From positions 1-7,039 of the forward strand of contig CABQJB010000107.1 of NCBI GenBank assembly GCA_902464195.1: DNA of 7,039 nt. The letters run 5' to 3'. The stretch is from an uncultured Megasphaera sp. GTDB taxonomy: Bacteria; Bacillota; Negativicutes; Veillonellales; Megasphaeraceae. The notes under the pieces were generated by a model. That model was not told the origin of the DNA, searched no databases, and saw nothing but the letters and a program-made list of their open reading frames with translations. Below, one piece after another: positions 1-6,611 of this stretch; positions within the stretch are counted from its first letter, which is position 1; every line of letters starts with the position of its first letter. Both the position numbers and the translations under genes were made by a program.

Positions 1-17
1 CTAGCCACTAGCCACTA
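1..17. repeat. Short heptamer tandem repeat at the window edge
   Basis: The first bases read CTAGCCA CTAGCCA CTA: two full copies and the start of a third of a 7-bp unit, directly outside the terminator hairpin. The third copy runs into the A-tract of the hairpin. The array may extend left of the window, so its full length cannot be judged. It does not code for anything visible and its role is unknown. Confidence 0.6.
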
Positions 18-52
18 AAAAAGGCTTGCCGCACATGCGACAAGCCTTTTTT
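17..52 (-). terminator. Rho-independent terminator after fixX, probably bidirectional
   Basis: Positions 17-28 and 41-52 form a perfect 12-bp inverted repeat made of an A6 run plus GGCTTG, pairing with CAAGCC plus a T6 run. The 12-nt loop (29-40) can itself pair partly (CGC with GCG). Read on the minus strand, the GC-rich stem begins 22 nt past the fixX stop and ends in a T6 tract, which is the textbook intrinsic terminator. The plus strand also ends in T6, so it could stop transcription arriving from the left. It marks the 3' end of the operon. Confidence 0.9.
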
Positions 53-67
53 ACTTTTCCTCTGCGA

Positions 68-352
68 TCAGCCCTGATGGAATTCTACGCCCATAGCGCC
101 TTTCGGATGTTTCCAGCTCTTTACGCCTTTGCCGCCGGAAATGACGCGGCACGTACCACATTCGAGGCAGCCTTCGTGACTGAAGACCAGTTTGCCGTCA
201 TCATAGTGATACAGGTTAGCCGGACATGCCATGACTAAGCGTTTGATTTCTGCTTCGTCATGATAATCTTCGTTGATCTGGATATGAGATTCGTGTTCAT
301 CGGTCACGAACTTATCGAAACCCAGTTTATCGTCTACACTCATCTTTGCCAT
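68..352 (-). CDS. fixX: FixX, ferredoxin-like protein
   Basis: This 94-residue protein is a FixX-type ferredoxin, the small iron-sulfur partner of FixC. In FixABCX complexes it takes part in moving electrons from the flavoproteins towards quinone. The visible ligands are Cys43 (in ACPANLY) and Cys62, Cys65 and Cys68 (in GCLECGTCR), enough for one 4Fe-4S cluster. The C-terminal W-K-H-P-K-G...GVEF segment is also typical of the family, and the length matches it. The N-terminal DDKLGFDKF resembles E. coli FixX (from memory). The ATG at 352 lies 1 nt after the fixC stop. Its Shine-Dalgarno GGGAGG (362-367) sits inside the last fixC codons, 9 nt away, which favours this ATG over the one three codons later. 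Translation is probably coupled to fixC. It is the last gene of the operon. Confidence 0.93.
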   Translation of the reverse strand: MAKMSVDDKLGFDKFVTDEHESHIQINEDYHDEAEIKRLVMACPANLYHYDDGKLVFSHEGCLECGTCRVISGGKGVKSWKHPKGAMGVEFHQG

Positions 353-353
353 C

Positions 354-1649
354 TTACATCGCCTCCCAAGCTTTCTTACCTAAATCGAAGAGATTAGCCA
401 AGCCGCCGTTGTTTGCCAAAACTGTCAGAGCAATCATGGGCAGAGCGACCGGTGCGCCGCCGTCTACTTTGTAGACCATGCCGGCGAATTCGTCGGCCAT
501 CTTCGGGAAATCGTTGAAAATAATGTGATCTTCCAGGAGGCCCGGCAGGTTCTGATACTGTTTCATGAGCTTCATGATGAAGCTTTCTTCTAACAAGGTC
601 TTGTAGACCGAGAGGCTTTCAGCCGAGAAGTCGTTGCGGTTCTTCGCTTTGATGACGGCTTCGCCAGCCAGACGGCCCGATTCGATAGCCAGGTCCATGC
701 CGCGGACGGTGTAACCCAGGTTAACGACCATAGCTGCTGCATCGCCAGCGACGAGGACGCCGTCACGGACGAGTTCCGGCATCATCTTGAGGCCGCCTTC
801 GGTAACGAGGTGAGCCGAATATTCTTTCAGCTTCCCGCCTTTGATGAAGGGAGCAATAGCCGGATGAGCTTTCATGCGTTCAACCATGTCCGGTACGCTG
901 ACATCGACGCGGCCGATATCGCTGATAGTCGTAACGATGCCCAGAGACAGGCTGTCTTTGTTGGTGTAAATGAAGCCGCCGCCGAGGTTGCCGCCCGTCG
1001 GGTCGCCAGCCATCATCCAGGCTGCGCCGTCGTCGCCGCTCAAACCGAAGCGTTCGTTGATGACGTCTTCACCGAGTTCGATGACTTCTTTGACGCCGAC
1101 TGCAACGTCTTTCTGTTCCAGTTCTTTCTTCATGCCGATCTGCTGTGCCAGCAGGGAGTTGACGCCATCAGCCAGGATGACGACATCAGCGTCGAATTCT
1201 TCGCCGCCCGTCATGACACCGACGACCTTGCCGTCTTCGACGACCAGTTCATCGACGAGGAAGCCTTCTGTCAGCATGACGCCGGCTTCTTCAGCTTTAT
1301 CGGCCAACCATTTATCGAATTTAGAACGCAGTACCGAGTAGGACGGATATTTGAGGTTTTCCAGTTTATCCGAACCATACTGGAAGCTCAGTGCGCCGCC
1401 TTCTGTCATGAGCGACAGGCGTTCCTGCGTGATCTTACGTTCAATCGGAGCTTCTGCTGCGAAATTCGGAATCAGTTTTTCCAGGCTGTGTCCATAGAGA
1501 CGGCCGCCGCTGGAGTTCTTGGAACCGCAGAATTTACCGCGCTCCACCATCATAACATCCAAACCAGCTCTGGCCATTGTCAAGGCTGCAGCAGAACCAG
1601 CTAAACCGCCGCCAACCACGATGGCATCAAATTTTTCTTCACTACTCAT
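354..1649 (-). CDS. fixC: FixC, FAD-dependent quinone oxidoreductase subunit
   Basis: A 431-residue flavoprotein of the FixC / ETF-ubiquinone-oxidoreductase-like family. In FixABCX it accepts electrons from the FixAB electron-transfer flavoprotein and, with FixX, reduces quinone at the membrane. The N-terminus has the FAD-binding VVGGGLAG (residues 11-18) with the acidic ERG at 36-38. It is followed by GSKNSSGGRLYGH (42-54), very typical of FixC. ADGVNS (160-165) and the VAGDAAAM flavin motif (300-307) are also present. I see no membrane-spanning helix; the family associates peripherally. An upstream in-frame ATG at 1670 is unlikely to be the start because the Shine-Dalgarno AAGGAGGG lies between the two ATGs, 7 nt before this one. 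fixX follows after 1 nt. FixA and FixB are not adjacent: the upstream neighbour is menG. A geranylgeranyl-reductase-like role is an alternative, but the paired FixX argues against it. Confidence 0.92.
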   Translation of the reverse strand: MSSEEKFDAIVVGGGLAGSAAALTMARAGLDVMMVERGKFCGSKNSSGGRLYGHSLEKLIPNFAAEAPIERKITQERLSLMTEGGALSFQYGSDKLENLKYPSYSVLRSKFDKWLADKAEEAGVMLTEGFLVDELVVEDGKVVGVMTGGEEFDADVVILADGVNSLLAQQIGMKKELEQKDVAVGVKEVIELGEDVINERFGLSGDDGAAWMMAGDPTGGNLGGGFIYTNKDSLSLGIVTTISDIGRVDVSVPDMVERMKAHPAIAPFIKGGKLKEYSAHLVTEGGLKMMPELVRDGVLVAGDAAAMVVNLGYTVRGMDLAIESGRLAGEAVIKAKNRNDFSAESLSVYKTLLEESFIMKLMKQYQNLPGLLEDHIIFNDFPKMADEFAGMVYKVDGGAPVALPMIALTVLANNGGLANLFDLGKKAWEAM

Positions 1650-1736
1650 GTTCTTACCCTCCTTAACCATACGGTTTGCTATCTTAATTTCCGTTCGTAT
1701 CTATCGTAACGTAATGTAAGTCCTTTTCATAATCCT
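1650..1736 (-). other. AT-rich spacer between menG and fixC
   Basis: This is the longest non-coding gap inside the operon, at 87 nt. The 66 nt outside the fixC leader are about 35% G+C by hand count, clearly lower than the flanking genes. It contains the fixC ribosome site but no terminator-like hairpin, so read-through from menG is expected. A TAAGAT hexamer with TTACGA 17 nt upstream could be a weak promoter for fixCX, but each matches the consensus poorly (4 of 6 and 3 of 6). Confidence 0.35.
1657..1664 (-). promoter_or_regulatory. Ribosome binding site that fixes the fixC start
   Basis: On the minus strand this reads AAGGAGGG, a near-perfect Shine-Dalgarno sequence, 7 nt before the ATG at 1647-1649. 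Choosing the upstream ATG at 1668-1670 would place this site inside the coding region and leave that ATG without a comparable site. Confidence 0.85.
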
Positions 1737-2447
1737 TCATTCGACCGCAGGCTTCTTCCCCTTGTGGAGCACGCAGGCCCCAAATAAGCGGCTTTTCATC
1801 TGCCTGTCAATCAATCCGGCTTGTCCAAACAAGTCCAGGAGCTCCTTCTTCCTGAGAAAATCCTGCGTCGACTGCCACAGCCAGGTGTATTCCTGCCGAT
1901 GGCGGAAGCCGCCGCCCAGGAAGGGCATGACATACCGGAAGTACACCGAATAAAAGGGCCGGATGACCAGAGAATCGGGGACAAAGGAGTCGAGACAATA
2001 TACCCAGCCGCCGGGAACGACGACGCGGGTCATTTCCTGCAGGACGCGCAGGTAGTCCGATGTGTTGCGAAGCCCGAAGGAGATACAGGCTGCCGAAAAG
2101 GTATTATCCTCAAAAGGCAGGTTCATGGCATCACCTTCCTGCCAGGTAACGTTAGCAAGCGGCGCGCCTTTTTTACGGGCTACGTCGAGCATCGCCGGCG
2201 AAAAATCGAGGCCAGTGACCTTGAGATCCGGCCGGTGCGCTGCCAGGGAAATAGCGATGTCCCCAGTGCCACTGCACACATCCAGGACACGGCTGCCCTT
2301 GGCTGCCTGCTCGCAGACAGCTTCGATGAGGCAGTCTTTCCAACGGCTTTCCATGCCGAGACTGATGCGCCCGTTGGCGCGGTCATAGGTCTGGGAAATC
2401 TGCTGGAATACATGGTATACCTTCTCCCGTTTTGAGAGTTCAGCCAA
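1737..2447 (-). CDS. menG: Demethylmenaquinone methyltransferase (MenG/UbiE)
   Basis: A 236-residue SAM-dependent methyltransferase that converts demethylmenaquinone to menaquinone, the last step of the pathway. It starts with the family's YDRANGRISLGMESRWK segment (residues 21-37). The SAM-binding motif VLDVCSGTGD (54-63) follows, then GLDFSPAML (79-87), and the UbiE signature GLRNTSDYLRVLQEM (125-139) leading into RVVVPGG. The length is normal for UbiE/MenG. The start is most likely the TTG at 2445-2447, 7 nt after a GGAGGT ribosome site. An in-frame GTG at 2454-2456 overlaps that site and would give 239 residues. The start lies inside the end of menA (8-nt overlap), so the two are probably translationally coupled. 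With menA and the prenyl synthase upstream, the substrate is most likely demethylmenaquinone rather than a ubiquinone precursor. Confidence 0.93.
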   Translation of the reverse strand: MAELSKREKVYHVFQQISQTYDRANGRISLGMESRWKDCLIEAVCEQAAKGSRVLDVCSGTGDIAISLAAHRPDLKVTGLDFSPAMLDVARKKGAPLANVTWQEGDAMNLPFEDNTFSAACISFGLRNTSDYLRVLQEMTRVVVPGGWVYCLDSFVPDSLVIRPFYSVYFRYVMPFLGGGFRHRQEYTWLWQSTQDFLRKKELLDLFGQAGLIDRQMKSRLFGACVLHKGKKPAVE

Positions 2448-3372
2448 AAGTACCACCTCCGAAGAGGACCATCGCGAGTGCTAACAGATAGGCACCGTTG
2501 CCAAAGAGATTGGCAGCGATGATACCTTTCATCTGTTTCACCCGCCCCTGCGGTTCCAGGGGCGACCGAAGCAGATTGACAAAGGTATGTCGGGCAAACA
2601 CGATGAAGAAAGCCGGGCTGATGAGGCCCCACCAGCCGGTGTACCATACAGGCAGGATGCAGATGAGTGCTATCCAGATCCATACGGCAGCCCGGTACAG
2701 GCGGACAGCCTTAGTCCTTCCCAAGAGTGCCGGTAAAGTCCGGCGCTTGGCCTGCCTGTCCTTTTCGATATCACTCGTATTGTTGGTCATCATGATGAGA
2801 CCGATACTGATGATGAAGGGCAGTGCTGCAGGCAAAACGGAAAAATCGAAGGCACTGCTTACGGCGGCGACGATTCCCATGGGGATGAGGCCGCCCATGA
2901 CGAAGCCCGAAACGAACTCGCCAATCGGCAGATAGGATATCGGCAGGATACCACCGGAATAAGTCCATACGGCGATGGCTCCGATGACGCCGATAATCAG
3001 CGGCGCCGGTCCGGCTGTGACCAGTGCCGGCAAAGCCAGGAGTCCGGCTACGGCTAAGTAACCGAGGCCCAGGGCCAGTGCCTGTCCAGGCTTGATGTTT
3101 TCGTATACCAGGACGGCGTCGCTAACTTCGACGTTGTCGTCGGCAGTGTCCGTGCCTTTTACAAAATCAAAATAATCATTCAACGTATTGACGGCGGACT
3201 GCATGAAGACGCAGGCCCAAAAGAGGGTGATGGCCAGCGTCCCCGTCAAGGGGTAGCCTTTCAGGAGGCAATACAGTTCACCGAATACGGCGGGATACAC
3301 AGAAGCCAGCCAGGTGTGCGGTGCAGCCAGGCGAACGGCCAGCTTAGGCGTCAAACAACGTTGCTGTTCCAT
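2440..3372 (-). CDS. menA: 1,4-dihydroxy-2-naphthoate prenyltransferase (MenA, UbiA family)
   Basis: A 310-residue integral membrane prenyltransferase that joins the polyprenyl tail to the naphthoate ring, giving demethylmenaquinone. Two Asp-rich, Mg-diphosphate-binding motifs are clear: NDYFDFVKGTD (residues 65-75) and NNTSDIEKDR (197-206). The second continues into the MenA-like RRTLPALLGR. YSGGILPISYLPIGEFVSG (138-156) is another conserved UbiA/MenA stretch. Several long hydrophobic segments fit a multi-helix membrane protein. The second motif and the neighbouring menG favour MenA over other UbiA members such as heme O synthase. The ATG at 3372 directly abuts the TGA of the prenyl synthase gene (TGAATG) and has only a weak G-rich ribosome site, so translational coupling is likely. 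The 3' end overlaps menG by 8 nt. Confidence 0.92.
   Translation of the reverse strand: MEQQRCLTPKLAVRLAAPHTWLASVYPAVFGELYCLLKGYPLTGTLAITLFWACVFMQSAVNTLNDYFDFVKGTDTADDNVEVSDAVLVYENIKPGQALALGLGYLAVAGLLALPALVTAGPAPLIIGVIGAIAVWTYSGGILPISYLPIGEFVSGFVMGGLIPMGIVAAVSSAFDFSVLPAALPFIISIGLIMMTNNTSDIEKDRQAKRRTLPALLGRTKAVRLYRAAVWIWIALICILPVWYTGWWGLISPAFFIVFARHTFVNLLRSPLEPQGRVKQMKGIIAANLFGNGAYLLALAMVLFGGGTFG
2455..2460 (-). promoter_or_regulatory. Ribosome binding site inside menA that decides the menG start
   Basis: The minus strand reads GGAGGT here, within the last menA codons (LFGGGTFG). It is 7 nt before the TTG at 2445-2447. The in-frame GTG at 2454-2456 overlaps it, so GTG initiation would be poorly placed. 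Confidence 0.75.
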
Positions 3373-4401
3373 TCACACGGCCCCCAGCTTACGTACAATC
3401 TTGCCGAGCTGCAGGGAAATGTCACTCGACGGCAGGGCTTCGAGGATTTCTTCGGCCCGTTTCTGGTAGGTGTGGATCTGATTCCAGGCGCCTTCCATGC
3501 CGCCCAGGGCGGCGACGATTTCTTCCATACGGCAGATATCCGCATGGGTCAGCGTCCCTTCGGCGCTCCGTTCCATATAGGGATGGAGGAGCCGACGGCC
3601 GCCGGGCTGTTCCCGTGCCAGGAGGACCGGCAGGGTATAGATTCCTTCGCGGAAATCCTGGTGGGCTTTCTTGCCAATCATCGAACTATCGGGTACGAAG
3701 TCGAGGAGATCGTCGCGCATCTGGAACATAAATCCCAGACATTCGCCGAAGGACTCGAGCATCCGCGATACCCGTTCATCACAGCCGCTTTCCATCGCGC
3801 CGATGCGGCAGCAGGCGCGGAACAAGGCGACGGTCTTGCCGTGGATGTTCTGCAGGTATTGATCAATGGTGACGTCCTCTTTGTAGCGGCACATGGCCTG
3901 GCCGATTTCGCCGGCACACATTTCCTCTACAGCCTGGGCGATGACCATGCCTGCCCGGTTCAATCCCTCGCGCATCAAGTAGAAGGTGATGCGGCTCATC
4001 AGGAAATCGCCGGCATAGACGGCTGCGTTCTTCCCGTACTTGCTCTGCACCGACGGCTTGCCGCGCCGGACCGGTGCATCGTCGACAACATCGTCATGAA
4101 TCAGTGAGGCCAGATGGGTCATTTCCACTACGGCCGCCAGTTTATACAACCGCTCCCGCACATCGTCGCGGTCTGTTCCGAACGAGCCGGCCATCAGTAC
4201 CAGGCGGGGACGTATCATCTTCCCCTGCGAAGAGGCTGCATCATCGAGGACGGCGCCAGTGGCCGTACCTTCGAAGGGATGCTGCGTATATAATTTTATA
4301 TACTCTTTCACTCTGCGGACCTGGTCATCGCTGATACCGGCAAACAATTTGGGCATAAACTTCCGGGCGCTGGTTTCTAAGAGTGTCTGTTTTATCATCA
4401 T
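3373..4401 (-). CDS. Long-chain polyprenyl diphosphate synthase (HepT/IspB-like)
   Basis: This 342-residue trans-isoprenyl diphosphate synthase builds the prenyl tail that MenA uses, by adding isopentenyl diphosphate to an allylic primer. It shows GKMIRPR (60-66), the first Asp-rich motif DDVVDD (103-108) followed by RRGKPS, HGKTVALF (187-194), and the second Asp-rich motif FQMRDDLLDF (226-235). The residues 5 and 4 positions before the first motif are Ala and Ser. Small residues there fit a long-chain product; short-chain FPP synthases carry aromatic ones. The exact chain length cannot be read. No gene for a HepS-type partner subunit is adjacent, unlike the Bacillus hepS-menG-hepT order, so it may be a homodimer like IspB. 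The ATG at 4401 has GGAAAGGT 9 nt upstream; a second ATG follows immediately. The gap to the Lut gene upstream is 32 nt. Confidence 0.9.
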   Translation of the reverse strand: MMIKQTLLETSARKFMPKLFAGISDDQVRRVKEYIKLYTQHPFEGTATGAVLDDAASSQGKMIRPRLVLMAGSFGTDRDDVRERLYKLAAVVEMTHLASLIHDDVVDDAPVRRGKPSVQSKYGKNAAVYAGDFLMSRITFYLMREGLNRAGMVIAQAVEEMCAGEIGQAMCRYKEDVTIDQYLQNIHGKTVALFRACCRIGAMESGCDERVSRMLESFGECLGFMFQMRDDLLDFVPDSSMIGKKAHQDFREGIYTLPVLLAREQPGGRRLLHPYMERSAEGTLTHADICRMEEIVAALGGMEGAWNQIHTYQKRAEEILEALPSSDISLQLGKIVRKLGAV

Positions 4402-4433
4402 GCTCTATTTACCTTTCCGGCCAACGTTATTGC

Positions 4434-6596
4434 CTATTTTTTTTCGCGTTTTTCAACGACGATCTGTGCTGTGTGTTTAACCTGAATATTGTTCAAGCCG
4501 CGAGCATCGAGGCCGCCACGGATCTGGAGCAAGCAGCCCGGGCAGTCGACAGCGACGACATCTGCGCCAGAAGCGACGATGTTGTTGATCTTTTCTTCGA
4601 GGATCGGAGCCGACATTTCAGGGAATTTAACGGAGTAAGAACCACCGAAGCCACAGCATTTATCGCAATCGTGCATTTCGATGAGTTCGACGCCCTTGGT
4701 AGCTTTCAAGAGTTCACGCTGTTCCTTGGTAACGCCGAGATAACGGTTCAAGTGGCAGGAATCGTGATAGGTGACCTTCATCGGTACGCCATCGCCGGTA
4801 TCCGGCAAGCCGCCGAGCATGGAAACGAGTTTGCAGAAGTCGAAGGTCTTGCTGCGGAGTTCTTCCGCTTTCTTAAGCATTTCCGGATCGTCCTTGAAGA
4901 AGTCGACGTAATCGCGGAGTGCATGCGTACAAGTCGGGCAAGCCGATACGATGTAATCGTATTTTTCAGCTTCCATAGCGTTCAAGTTCAATTCAGCAGC
5001 TTTCTTAGCGTTTTCAACATCGCCCATGTAGGTAGCCGGAGCACCGCAGCAAGCCTGGCCAAGCGGCATTTCTACGATATAGCCAGCCATGTTGAGGGCT
5101 TTGACGACGTCCGTTGCGATGTCGACATAGACGAAGTCGAGGAGGCAGCCCGTGAAGATAGCAATCTTGCCCTTCGGGTTGGGAACGTCCTGTTTGATCG
5201 TCGGCAGGATGTCGCGGAACGGCTGCGGAGCAATGCTCGGCAGGCTGCGGCCTGCTGTCAGACCGGACAAGAACATCGGCAGATGACGGATCATCGGCTG
5301 ACCTTTGGTAATCATGCCCTGAGCGACCGAAGCGATACGCAGCATGGAGTGGAAGAGATGACGGTCAGCAACCGTATCGAGGCAGAATTTGTGGACCGGA
5401 TTGAGGCCATCCTGCTGTGCGTACTGGGTACGGAGTTTGAGGATCATGCCGGCAATATCGAGTTTGCCGCCGCAGACCGTGTTACACGTACCGCACTGGA
5501 GACAGATGTTCTGGATATCTTTACCACGATCACGGCTCGTCAGGAAGCTCGTGAGCAGTGTGCCGATACCGCCGGTGTAAATCTTGCCGCCATATACGTG
5601 GCCGCCGACGAGGCGGAAGGCCGGACATACATTCAGGCAGGCTGCGCAGCGGATGCAGCAGAAGATATCTTTGTAGTCTTCACTGGCCATGATCTTACGG
5701 CGTTCCGGTGTATCGAGGATGATCATGTGGAAGTTCTTGTCTTCCTTGGTATCCTTTTCCGGATCCGTAACGACTTTCGTAGCGCCCGTGTAGAAGGAAA
5801 GGTATGCCGTAATATTCTGAGCTGTACCGTTACGAGGCAGTACCTTGAAGATGTAGCGGATATCGCTCATCTTAGCGACGAATTTTTCAATACCAAAGAT
5901 ATATAAGTGCGTTTTCGGAAGGGTTGCGACCATACGGCCGTTGCCTTCATTCGTCATGGTAATGACTGTCCCCGTTTCAGCGACAGCGACGTTGGCACCG
6001 GAAACCCCCATTTCAGCACTGAGGAATTTCGGACGCATGACTTTACGGGATGTGACGACTTCTTTTGCAATGACCGGTTCTTCCGGTTTCTTCGTGTACG
6101 ATTCAAAGAGGTCGGCAACGTCTTCTTTAGAATAATGAATAGCCGGCATAACCATGTGGGACGGCGTATCCCCAGCGATGGAGTTGATGAATTCACCCAA
6201 GTCCGTTTCCTGAGCTGTAATGCCTGCTTTTTCATAGTTCTGGTTGAAGTGCATTTCTTCGGATGCCATGGATTTCGATTTAACGCAAAGTTTGACGTTG
6301 TTGTCTTTTGCCAGTTTCAAAGCATAGTCCATAGCTTCATCGGTCGAATGGGCGACGAATACGTGAGCCCCGTTGGCTTCGGCATTCTTGATGAATTCGG
6401 CCATGACTTCATCCAGATGGTCACGGGCATAGGATTTGACTTCATGGACTTTATCACGGAGTGCTTCGAAGTCATATCCTTTGTAAACTTTCGCACGGTT
6501 GCCAGGATAGGCCGTCGTAAATTTCTTTAACGCCTTCTGCAAAGGCGCATTATCCATGGCGCGCTCGATTTCTTGCTTCAGTAATTCGTTAGACAT
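4434..6596 (-). CDS. lutB: Fused LutB-LutA iron-sulfur protein of L-lactate oxidation
   Basis: A 720-residue cytoplasmic protein combining two subunits that are separate in B. subtilis (LutA, LutB) and E. coli (YkgE, YkgF). These families form the LutABC/LldEFG system that oxidises L-lactate to pyruvate. Residues about 60-300 are a LUD domain with VAETGTVITMTNEGNGR (205-221) and ATLPKTH. Next come two 4Fe-4S motifs: CIRCAACLNVCP (Cys314, 317, 320, 324) and CLQCGTCNTVCGG (Cys365, 368, 371, 375). From about 475 a LutA part carries two CCG repeats: Cys484, CCG at 516-518 and CPTC at 553-556; then Cys614, CDKCCG at 644-649 and CPGC at 685-688. The ATG at 6596 has GGGAGGG 8 nt upstream. lutC ends 15 nt before it. 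An A8 run precedes the stop. Fused proteins of similar length occur in Desulfovibrio lactate operons (from memory). HdrD-like CCG proteins are an alternative for the C-terminal half, but the LUD domain and adjacent lutC settle the family. The substrate is inferred. Confidence 0.9.
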   Translation of the reverse strand: MSNELLKQEIERAMDNAPLQKALKKFTTAYPGNRAKVYKGYDFEALRDKVHEVKSYARDHLDEVMAEFIKNAEANGAHVFVAHSTDEAMDYALKLAKDNNVKLCVKSKSMASEEMHFNQNYEKAGITAQETDLGEFINSIAGDTPSHMVMPAIHYSKEDVADLFESYTKKPEEPVIAKEVVTSRKVMRPKFLSAEMGVSGANVAVAETGTVITMTNEGNGRMVATLPKTHLYIFGIEKFVAKMSDIRYIFKVLPRNGTAQNITAYLSFYTGATKVVTDPEKDTKEDKNFHMIILDTPERRKIMASEDYKDIFCCIRCAACLNVCPAFRLVGGHVYGGKIYTGGIGTLLTSFLTSRDRGKDIQNICLQCGTCNTVCGGKLDIAGMILKLRTQYAQQDGLNPVHKFCLDTVADRHLFHSMLRIASVAQGMITKGQPMIRHLPMFLSGLTAGRSLPSIAPQPFRDILPTIKQDVPNPKGKIAIFTGCLLDFVYVDIATDVVKALNMAGYIVEMPLGQACCGAPATYMGDVENAKKAAELNLNAMEAEKYDYIVSACPTCTHALRDYVDFFKDDPEMLKKAEELRSKTFDFCKLVSMLGGLPDTGDGVPMKVTYHDSCHLNRYLGVTKEQRELLKATKGVELIEMHDCDKCCGFGGSYSVKFPEMSAPILEEKINNIVASGADVVAVDCPGCLLQIRGGLDARGLNNIQVKHTAQIVVEKREKK

Positions 6597-6611
6597 GTGC
6601 TGTTCCCTCCC

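Noticed and set aside
810..1604. 264-codon plus-strand frame opposite fixC
   Set aside because: It is an antisense shadow of fixC with Phe/Asp/Ala-rich low-information sequence and no family signature.
354..1649. Geranylgeranyl reductase, suggested by the nearby prenyl genes
   Set aside because: The GSKNSSGGRLYGH segment and a directly coupled fixX gene are specific to FixC; isoprenoid reductases do not normally have this partner.
1668..1670. Upstream ATG as the fixC start (438 residues)
   Set aside because: The strong AAGGAGGG ribosome site lies downstream of it and is correctly spaced for the ATG at 1647-1649.
3316..4107. 263-codon plus-strand frame opposite the prenyl synthase
   Set aside because: It is an antisense shadow; the minus-strand frame carries both Asp-rich catalytic motifs.
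4383..5906. 507-codon open frame on the plus strand
   Set aside because: It lies opposite the lutB-lutA fusion, whose motifs are unmistakable. Its translation shows no recognisable domain and is rich in Asp, Ala and Val as expected for an antisense shadow frame. It has no clear ribosome site.
4434..6596. Heterodisulfide reductase subunit (HdrB/HdrD-like) for the CCG half
   Set aside because: CCG domains are shared, but the N-terminal LUD domain and the adjacent lutC identify the Lut family.
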